From NCBI RefSeq assembly GCF_038967635.1, contig NZ_CP152413.1:744001-808000 (forward strand): a stretch of 64,000 nt of DNA, read 5' to 3'. Under the pieces are notes generated by a model, which was given only the letters and a program-made list of their open reading frames with translations, was not told the DNA's origin and searched no databases. The translations under genes were made by a program, and so were the position numbers. This document shows, in pieces, positions 9,119 through 15,506 of the stretch (its first letter is position 1; the number at the start of each line of letters is the position of its first letter). This DNA is from Bradyrhizobium sp. B124 (lineage in GTDB: Bacteria; Pseudomonadota; Alphaproteobacteria; Rhizobiales; Xanthobacteraceae).

Positions 9119-10108
9119 ATGGAATTGACACGACGTCGCGCTCTCGCAGGTGCTGCCGGCATCGCAGCCGCGCCGTTGCTGCCTGCCGTTCCCGCGGCCG
9201 CCGCAGCGCCCGCCGCCGACAGGCAGGCGCCGGGCTTCTATCGCTACAAGGTCGGCGACATCCTCGTCACCGCGGTGTCGGACGGCAAGAACGTCTTCAA
9301 GCTGGAAGATTCCTTCATCCCGAATGCGAAGCGGGACGATGTCAACGCGGCGCTGGAGAAGGCCTTCATGCCACGCGACATGGTGTCGATCTGGTACGCG
9401 CCGCTCGTGCTCAACACCGGCGGCAAGCTGGTCGTGATCGACACCGGCAATGGCGCGCTGGCGAAAGCCAGCACAAAGGGTGCCAGTGGCCAGTTCGCCG
9501 ACAATTTCGCTGCGGCCGGCTTCGATCCGAAGAATGTCGACATGGTCGTGATCTCGCATTTCCATACCGACCACGTGAACGGCCTGCTGACGGCGGAGGG
9601 CACGCCGGCGTTCCCGAATGCCGAAGTGCTGGTGCCGGCGACCGAATGGAAGTTCTGGATGGATGACGGCGAGATGAGCCGGGCGCCCGCCGGCCGCATG
9701 CAGGGCCTGTTCAAGAACAACCGTAATATCTTCGAGGCCGGCCTGAAGAAGAAGGTCACGCCCTACGAGTGGGGCAAGGAGATCGCGCCGGGCCTGATCT
9801 CGGTCGAGACCGTCGGCCACACGCCGGGCCACACCTCCTACGTGCTGGCTTCGGGGGCGGACAAGGTCTTCATCCAGTCCGACGTCACCAACAATCCGAA
9901 CCTGTTCGCGGCCAATCCCGGCTGGCATGCGTTCTTCGACCAGGACGGCGACGTCGCGGAGAAGACCCGCCGCCGGATCTACGACATGGTGGTCGCGGAA
10001 CGGCTCCAGGTGCAGGGCTATCATTACCCGTTCCCGGGCCTCGGCAATGTGGTCAAGGACGGCAATGGCTACCGCGTCGTGCCGGCGCCGTGGAATCCGG
10101 CGATCTGA
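9119..10108 (+). CDS. Tat-exported MBL-fold metallo-hydrolase
   Basis: 329 residues. A twin-arginine signal (MELTRRRALAGAAGIAAAP) opens the protein. The metallo-beta-lactamase fold shows SHFHTDHVNGL (HxHxDH, two-metal site), GHTPGHTSY and FIQSDVTN (third His and bridging Asp). Relatives include quorum-quenching lactonases and other periplasmic hydrolases; the substrate is unknown. GGGAGG at ideal spacing supports the ATG at 9119. Confidence 0.87.
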   Translation: MELTRRRALAGAAGIAAAPLLPAVPAAAAAPAADRQAPGFYRYKVGDILVTAVSDGKNVFKLEDSFIPNAKRDDVNAALEKAFMPRDMVSIWYAPLVLNTGGKLVVIDTGNGALAKASTKGASGQFADNFAAAGFDPKNVDMVVISHFHTDHVNGLLTAEGTPAFPNAEVLVPATEWKFWMDDGEMSRAPAGRMQGLFKNNRNIFEAGLKKKVTPYEWGKEIAPGLISVETVGHTPGHTSYVLASGADKVFIQSDVTNNPNLFAANPGWHAFFDQDGDVAEKTRRRIYDMVVAERLQVQGYHYPFPGLGNVVKDGNGYRVVPAPWNPAI

Positions 10109-10118
10109 ACGGTTTTCC

Positions 10119-10147
10119 TTGACGCAAAACGGGCGCGGCCTTATAGC
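10119..10147 (+). promoter_or_regulatory. Promoter for a leaderless leader peptide
   Basis: TTGACG (10119-10124) and TATAGC (10142-10147) are separated by exactly 17 nt. The -10 box ends 7 nt before the ATG at 10155, so transcription should begin at or next to that ATG. This geometry is the same as at the DAHP-synthase leader near 44.9 kb. Confidence 0.6.
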
Positions 10148-10154
10148 CGCGTCC

Positions 10155-10229
10155 ATGATCAACGCCGCGACCATCATCATCGCCCGCCGCCGCCGCATTA
10201 TCGCGGTATGGGCGGTCGCTCGCGTTTAA
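10155..10229 (+). CDS. Putative Ile/Val-rich leader peptide (24 aa)
   Basis: A 24-codon reading frame begins 7 nt after a good -10 box. It contains ATC-ATC-ATC, then four consecutive CGC codons, then ATT-ATC; overall six Ile and three Val codons plus one Thr and one Trp. Repeated regulatory codons in a tiny frame just after a promoter are what ribosome-mediated attenuators look like. The next gene on the strand is the PaiB-like gene at 10329, followed by argC. I see no clear U-tract terminator, so control may act on translation instead. Confidence 0.5.
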   Translation: MINAATIIIARRRRIIAVWAVARV

Positions 10230-10291
10230 GACCATCGCCTCTGCCGCCGGATCCGATCCCGCGGCGCTCTCCTGAAAAAGACACGCGGTTC

Positions 10292-10328
10292 GATCTGGCG
10301 GCTCCTTCGTCATGCAGGAGCTTCGATC
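10292..10328 (+). promoter_or_regulatory. Hairpin that can hide the paiB ribosome-binding site
   Basis: GCTCCT (10301-10306) is complementary to AGGAGC (10316-10321), which contains the Shine-Dalgarno of the gene at 10329. GATC at 10292 can pair with GATC at 10325 to extend the structure to the start codon. An alternative CTCCT lies upstream near 10268. This is consistent with translational control by the upstream leader peptide. Confidence 0.4.
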
Positions 10329-11000
10329 ATGTATACGCCACCGCCTTTCAAGCCTGACCGCGCCGCGAGCCTTGCGTTCGCGGAAGCGCGCGGTTTCGGC
10401 ATCGTCTGCGCGTGCGACGGCGGCAAGCCGATCGCCTCTGCGCTGCCGTTTTATTTGACCTACGCCGCCGACGGTACGCCGCGGGCGCTGTTTCATGTTG
10501 CCCGTCACAATCCGCTGGTAAAGCTGGCGAACGGGAGCCCGTGGCTGCTGGCCGTCACCGGCGCGGATGCCTATGTGTCGCCGGACTGGTATGTGTCGCC
10601 CGATCAGGTGCCGACCTGGCTCTATCAGGCCGTTCATCTGACCGGGCCGGTGCGGACCCTGTCGGACGAGGAACTTGCCGTTCAGATCGACGTGCTGAGC
10701 GCCAAGTTCGAGGACCGGCTGCTGCCGAAAAAGCCGTGGGTGTCGGGCAAGATGACCGCCGCGCGGCTGGAAGCCATGAAGAAGGCCATCGTGGGCCTCG
10801 AGATGATGGTGGAAGAGGTGGAGGGCAGCTTCAAGCTGAACCAGCACAAGTCTGAAACCGATTTCGCGGCGGTCGGCAACACGCTCGCATTGCAGGCCGA
10901 AGCCGGTGCCCGGGACATCGCGGCTTTGATGCGCGAAGTGCGCCCGCAGGCTTTCGCGATGGTACAGGCCGAGATGACTGCGCTTCCGAGGAGCGAGTAA
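10329..11000 (+). CDS. PaiB-family FMN-binding protein
   Basis: 223 residues matching the PaiB family throughout: MYTPPPFKPDR at the N-terminus, ALFHVARHNPL and WYVSPDQVPTWLYQAVHLTG in the split-barrel core, and a C-terminal helix ending in ARDIAALMREVRPQ. PaiB proteins bind FMN and are named negative transcriptional regulators after Bacillus PaiB, although their biochemical role is uncertain. Its stop codon overlaps the argC start by one base (TAATG), so the two are translationally coupled. Confidence 0.82.
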   Translation: MYTPPPFKPDRAASLAFAEARGFGIVCACDGGKPIASALPFYLTYAADGTPRALFHVARHNPLVKLANGSPWLLAVTGADAYVSPDWYVSPDQVPTWLYQAVHLTGPVRTLSDEELAVQIDVLSAKFEDRLLPKKPWVSGKMTAARLEAMKKAIVGLEMMVEEVEGSFKLNQHKSETDFAAVGNTLALQAEAGARDIAALMREVRPQAFAMVQAEMTALPRSE

Positions 11001-12046
11001 TGATGAAGAAGAAAATCGGAATTTTGGGCGCGTCCGGCTACACCGGCGCCGACGCGGTGCGCCTGTTGGCGCGGCACCCGAATGCCGAAATCACCGCGCT
11101 TACCGCCAACACCCATGCCGGCAAGGCGATGAGCGAGGTGTTTCCTCACTTCTTCATGCTCGACCTGCCAAAACTCGTGGAATGGGAAAAAGTCGACTGG
11201 ACGCGGCTCGATGCCGCGTTCTGCGGACTGCCGCATGGGACGACGCAAGAGATCATCGCCGCGGTGCTGAAAGCCAATCCCAGAATCAAGATCCTCGATA
11301 TGTCCGCGGATTTCCGGCTGCGCAACAAAGACAGCTACGCGCAATGGTACGGCCATGAGCACCGGGCGCTCGAATTGCAGGACGAGGCCGTCTATGGGCT
11401 GACCGAACTCTACCGGGAGAAGGTCACGGCCGCGCGGCTGGTGGCCTGTCCCGGCTGCTATCCGACGGCGGTGCTGCTGGCGCTTGTTCCGCTGGCGAAG
11501 GCAAAGCTGATTGACGTCGACGAGATCATCATCGACGCAAAGTCGGGCGTCACCGGCGCCGGACGCGGACTGAAGCAGAACACGCTGTTCAGCGAGGCCG
11601 GCGAAGGTTTGTCGCCCTATTCGATCGGAAGCCATCGACACTCGGCGGAGATCGAGCAGGAGATCGGCGCAGCCGCTGGCTCGGCTGTGACAGTGAACTT
11701 CACCCCGCATCTCATTCCGATGGCGCGCGGTGAGTTCTGCACATCCTATGTCAAGCTCAACGGGGCTACGCCCGACGATTTGCGCGCCGAGCTGGAAAAG
11801 GCCTACGCCAACGAGCCGTTCGTATATGTGACGAAGAAGGGCGTGCTGCCACAGACGCAGAACGTGCGCGGTTCGAATTACGTTCAGATCGGCGTCGTCG
11901 CCGACCGGATCAAGAACCGCGCCATCGTGCTCTCGACGCTCGATAATCTTGTGAAGGGGTCGGCCGGACAGGCGATCCAGAATATGAACCTGATGTTCGG
12001 CTTGCCCGAAACCACCGGGCTGGAGCAGATCGCGCTGTTTCCGTGA
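11000..12046 (+). CDS. argC: N-acetyl-gamma-glutamyl-phosphate reductase, long form
   Basis: 348 residues. It reduces N-acetylglutamyl phosphate to the semialdehyde in arginine synthesis. It has the NAD(P) motif GASGYTGADAVRLLARHP, the catalytic Cys in VACPGCYPTAVLLAL, SGVTGAGRG and the HRHSAEIEQE region. The length fits type 1 enzymes. It overlaps the upstream PaiB-like gene by one base and is followed 121 bp later by a second, shorter argC. Confidence 0.92.
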   Translation: MMKKKIGILGASGYTGADAVRLLARHPNAEITALTANTHAGKAMSEVFPHFFMLDLPKLVEWEKVDWTRLDAAFCGLPHGTTQEIIAAVLKANPRIKILDMSADFRLRNKDSYAQWYGHEHRALELQDEAVYGLTELYREKVTAARLVACPGCYPTAVLLALVPLAKAKLIDVDEIIIDAKSGVTGAGRGLKQNTLFSEAGEGLSPYSIGSHRHSAEIEQEIGAAAGSAVTVNFTPHLIPMARGEFCTSYVKLNGATPDDLRAELEKAYANEPFVYVTKKGVLPQTQNVRGSNYVQIGVVADRIKNRAIVLSTLDNLVKGSAGQAIQNMNLMFGLPETTGLEQIALFP

Positions 12047-12167
12047 GCGGGGGTTGTTGTCGTGGACGAGGATGCGCTCAATCTAGGGATAACAGCCCCG
12101 GATTGGCGGCGCAGGTGCGGCCAAACGTGTTAGCAAACGAAACGAACGAGCTCGAAAGGAGCATGCC

Positions 12168-13148
12168 ATGACCGTCACCGATACCAACCAGCCGAAAACC
12201 AAGAGCGGTGCGACCAGGGCCACCGTGTTCGTCGACGGGGCGTCCGGCACCACCGGCCTCGGTATCCAGGAGCGGCTGCACGCGATCGGCGACGTCGCTG
12301 TCAAGCACATCGCCGACGACAAGCGGAAGGACGCAGGCGCCAAGCGTGCGCTGATGGAGGAGGTGGATCTCGTGATCCTCTGCCTGCCTGACGATGCCGC
12401 CAAGGAGACCGTCGCGCTGATCGACACGATGGGCAGTGCCGCTCCGAAGGTGCTCGATGCGTCGACCGCCTATCGCGTCGCGCCCGACTGGGCCTACGGT
12501 TTCGCGGAGCTCGCGCCCGACCAGGCCGACAAGATCCGCAACGCGCAGAAGGTCTCCAATCCGGGCTGCTATCCGACCGGTGCGATCGCGCTGCTGCGGC
12601 CGATCGTCGATGCCGGCCTGCTGCCCGCGGATTATCCCGTCACCGTCAACGCGGTGAGCGGCTATTCGGGCGGCGGCAAGTCGATGATCGCGAGCTTCGA
12701 GGATGGCTCGGCGCCGGCCTTCGAGCTCTATGGCCTCGGCTTCGAGCACAAGCACGTGCCGGAGATGCAGCTTTACTCGCATCTGACGCGGCGGCCGATC
12801 TTCATCCCGTCGGTCGGCAACTACCGGCAGGGCATGCTGGTCTCGGTGCCGCTGCAGCTCGACACGTTGCCGGGCAAGCCGACCGGCGCCGACCTGCAGG
12901 CTGTTCTGGCGAAGTGGTATGCCGGCAGCAAACACGTCTCGGCGATGCCGCTGCAAAACGAAGCGGCCAAGGGCGGGCGGATCGAGCCGGAGGCACTCAA
13001 CGAGACCAACCAGCTCGAGCTTTATGTGTTCGCCAGCGACAAGCACCGCCAGGCCGTGCTGGTCGCCCGGCTCGACAATCTGGGCAAGGGCGCCTCGGGT
13101 GCCGCGGTGCAGAACATGCGGCTGATGCTCGGACTGGCCGACAGCTGA
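12168..13148 (+). CDS. argC: N-acetyl-gamma-glutamyl-phosphate reductase, short form
   Basis: 326 residues, or about 310 after a short N-terminal extension. It has VDGASGTTGLGIQERL (cofactor loop), LCLPDDAAKE, the catalytic Cys in SNPGCYPTGAIALLRP, and a C-terminal segment GASGAAVQNMRLMLGL. It belongs to the second ArgC subfamily, whose sequence differs strongly from the gene just upstream, so this is not a recent duplicate. AAAGGAG precedes the ATG. Both copies keep the active-site Cys, and their division of labour is unknown. Confidence 0.9.
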   Translation: MTVTDTNQPKTKSGATRATVFVDGASGTTGLGIQERLHAIGDVAVKHIADDKRKDAGAKRALMEEVDLVILCLPDDAAKETVALIDTMGSAAPKVLDASTAYRVAPDWAYGFAELAPDQADKIRNAQKVSNPGCYPTGAIALLRPIVDAGLLPADYPVTVNAVSGYSGGGKSMIASFEDGSAPAFELYGLGFEHKHVPEMQLYSHLTRRPIFIPSVGNYRQGMLVSVPLQLDTLPGKPTGADLQAVLAKWYAGSKHVSAMPLQNEAAKGGRIEPEALNETNQLELYVFASDKHRQAVLVARLDNLGKGASGAAVQNMRLMLGLADS

Positions 13149-13164
13149 CGGCGAGGTTCGCATC

Positions 13165-13758
13165 GTGGATGACGCCACGCTGCAATTCTACCGGCGCAAT
13201 GCCGAGGCCTATGCCGGGTGGGCGAAAGCGCCGTCCACCCGGCTGATCGGCTTTCTCAAGCTGCTGCCGCCGGGCGGCGCGATCCTCGAACTCGGCTGCG
13301 GTGCCGGCAATCATGCCGCCGTCATGCTTGCCGAAGGCTTCGTGCTGCGCGCGACCGACGGGTCCCCCGAGATGGCTGACGTCGCGGCGCGGCGCATCAA
13401 CCATCCCGTCGAGGCGATGCTGTTCGATGAACTCGAGGACCTGGAGGCCTATGACGGCGTCTGGGCCAGCGCCTGCCTGCTGCACGTGCCGCGCGACGAA
13501 TTGGCCGGCATCCTCAGTCGCATCCATCGCGCGCTGAAACCCGGCGGCATCTTCTACGCGAGCTACAAGATCGGCCATGGCGATGGCCGCGACAGCATCG
13601 GCCGCTACTACAATTATCCCGCGGCCGACTGGCTGGCGGCGACCTACGCCGCGTCAGGGGCGTGGGTCCAGGTCTCGTCCGACACCAGCGAGATCAAGAG
13701 TTTCGACGAGGCGCCCGCAACGATGCTGCATATCGTGGTGCGCAAGGCTGTGGCGTAA
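13165..13758 (+). CDS. Class I SAM-dependent methyltransferase
   Basis: 197 residues from a GTG start 16 bp after argC. SAM motif I is AILELGCGAGNHA, motif II is LRATDGSPEMADVAARR, and the post-motif region is LKPGGIFYASYKIG. These are typical of small UbiE/Tam-like methyltransferases. The substrate cannot be inferred; close spacing suggests co-transcription with the short argC. Confidence 0.8.
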   Translation: MDDATLQFYRRNAEAYAGWAKAPSTRLIGFLKLLPPGGAILELGCGAGNHAAVMLAEGFVLRATDGSPEMADVAARRINHPVEAMLFDELEDLEAYDGVWASACLLHVPRDELAGILSRIHRALKPGGIFYASYKIGHGDGRDSIGRYYNYPAADWLAATYAASGAWVQVSSDTSEIKSFDEAPATMLHIVVRKAVA

Positions 13759-13910
13759 CCCTCGTCATTTTCCAGCCTCCGGTTCCACGGTGGCGCCATG
13801 CACATTTGCAGCCTCCGATAGACATTTCACGCCTATTGCGATATGGTGTCTGTTTTCAGAACTATAGGTAGTGCGCATTCCAAGGCTGTATTTTTGGAGG
13901 CTGGACTCAT

Positions 13911-15506
13911 ATGAACGAGGAACAGTTTCACATTCCGCCCGGTCCTGACGATCCGGTCCAGATATTCGTTTCATACGCGCACGACGACAACAGCGTCCCG
14001 CCAGGGCTGGAACCGGAGAAGGGGTTCGTGACGGTCCTGATCAGCCATCTTGAATATATTCTCACGCGGCGGGGCCATCCGAGGCCGAAGATCTGGTGGG
14101 ATCAGCGACGCATCGACAAGGCGGATCGCTTCGACAACATCATTCAGGAGGCGATCAAGCGGTCATCGCTGCTGCTGGTCGTGATGTCGACGAACTGGCT
14201 GTCCCGACCCTGGTGTCGCAAGGAACTGGAACTGTTCGCAAAGCGGCAGGACAGCACTGAACACATGGTTCTCGTGCGCGCCAACCACGTCGAGCCGGCC
14301 GAGCATCCCGATGAACTGCAGAATATTGAGGGATACGACTTCTTCAGTCTCGACGAGTGGCGAGAGCCCGGCAATGAACGTTTCTTCGTTGATCAGGGTG
14401 AGATCTGCGACAAGTTGTTCACCAAGCGTGTCTCCGAGCTTGGAAGCGTCGTCTGGCGCAGGGCGAGTAACGTTCGAAGGAAGATCGTCCCGCCACAGCC
14501 ACTGTCGCTTGCGCCAGCGAGCGTGGCCAGGATCAGTTCCCTCCGGGAACCGCGAACGATCTATCTCGCCAAGCCCGCTCCGGATACGGCGGTGGTCTAT
14601 GACCGTATTGCCAACGACTTGATGCGCGAGGGGTACCAGGTCGTGCCGCCCATCGGCGAGAATATTCCAGCGGAAGCGGCGGCGCGGGCCCTTCAGTTCG
14701 TGGACAGCGCGCTCGAGTCCGCCGAAGCATCGATTCACCTGCTCGGCGACAAGCCAGGATACAAGCCCGATGAATTGGATCACATCGTCCCGTTGCAGCT
14801 CGCGCGGGCCGGAGAACGGGCCAAGTTGCACCCCACCAATCCTAACGGCGCACGGTTCACCAGGATCGTGTGGGCGCCCAAATCGCCTGAGGACGATTGT
14901 CGATTTCCGGCGGCAGCGTTGCGTGAACCGATCACGGTGCTCGACAGATTTGACCACCATTGCGAGGGGGATCAACTCTACGGCGATGTTTTCAGCGCGT
15001 TTCAGAGCTACCTGAAGCGAGAACTCGAACGGCGCGTTCCTCCGAGCCGGACCGACAGCATCGAGCAGGAGAGCTTTGGCTCGCGGATCTACGTTTGGCA
15101 CCGCAAGGACGACCGCGAATTCGCGCGCAAGGTTCGCAAATGGCTGCGCGACCATGATGCCGAAGCGATCCTGCCCGGCAATGACGAGGATCCGGACCGG
15201 GACAAGCTCCATCGCCAGAATCTCGCCGATTGCAGCGCCGTCTTTCTGTGCTGGGCACAGGCGACCGACGTCTGGGCGAAAATGTCCGCCAGTCAGCTGC
15301 GGAGCTGGCGGGACCTTGGCCGGAAGGAAAGGTTCTCCGTCCGGGGACTGGTGCTCGGCCCGCCGCCGGGGGAGAGCAAGTCCGAGGACGACATGCCGTT
15401 GCCGTCCGAGATCGACGAGGTCCTCGACTTGTCGCATGACAACCAGCTGATGCTCGATCGGCTTCAGCAGTTGCTCGATCGCTCGCGCGCCAGTCACCTG
15501 CGATGA
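13911..15506 (+). CDS. Multi-domain TIR protein, partner of the STAND NTPase
   Basis: 531 residues. Residues 16-112 form a clear TIR domain: IFVSYAHDD at the first strand, WWDQRRI, SSLLLVVMSTNWLSRPWC, and Glu105 in WCRKELELF at the position of the NADase glutamate of catalytic TIRs. Residues about 213-370 (TIYLAKPAPDTAVVYDRIANDL onward) and 391-525 (IYVWHRKDDREFARKVRKWL, then SAVFLCWA) look like two further diverged TIR-fold repeats without an obvious Glu. GGAGG at 13896-13900 supports the ATG. The stop overlaps the next gene (ATGA), so the two proteins are made together. Likely roles are NAD+ cleavage or TIR-mediated assembly in immune-type signalling. Confidence 0.8.
   Translation: MNEEQFHIPPGPDDPVQIFVSYAHDDNSVPPGLEPEKGFVTVLISHLEYILTRRGHPRPKIWWDQRRIDKADRFDNIIQEAIKRSSLLLVVMSTNWLSRPWCRKELELFAKRQDSTEHMVLVRANHVEPAEHPDELQNIEGYDFFSLDEWREPGNERFFVDQGEICDKLFTKRVSELGSVVWRRASNVRRKIVPPQPLSLAPASVARISSLREPRTIYLAKPAPDTAVVYDRIANDLMREGYQVVPPIGENIPAEAAARALQFVDSALESAEASIHLLGDKPGYKPDELDHIVPLQLARAGERAKLHPTNPNGARFTRIVWAPKSPEDDCRFPAAALREPITVLDRFDHHCEGDQLYGDVFSAFQSYLKRELERRVPPSRTDSIEQESFGSRIYVWHRKDDREFARKVRKWLRDHDAEAILPGNDEDPDRDKLHRQNLADCSAVFLCWAQATDVWAKMSASQLRSWRDLGRKERFSVRGLVLGPPPGESKSEDDMPLPSEIDEVLDLSHDNQLMLDRLQQLLDRSRASHLR

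Noticed and set aside
2679..12105. Shared GGATAACAGC(C/T)CC string at about 2683 and 12090
   Set aside because: Thirteen matching bases in AT-rich intergenic DNA, with unrelated flanks; too short to call a repeat.
13759..13910. Promoter for the TIR-STAND operon
   Set aside because: TTGCGA and TATAGG are present, but 21 nt apart, and no better pair is visible, so I do not assign a promoter.
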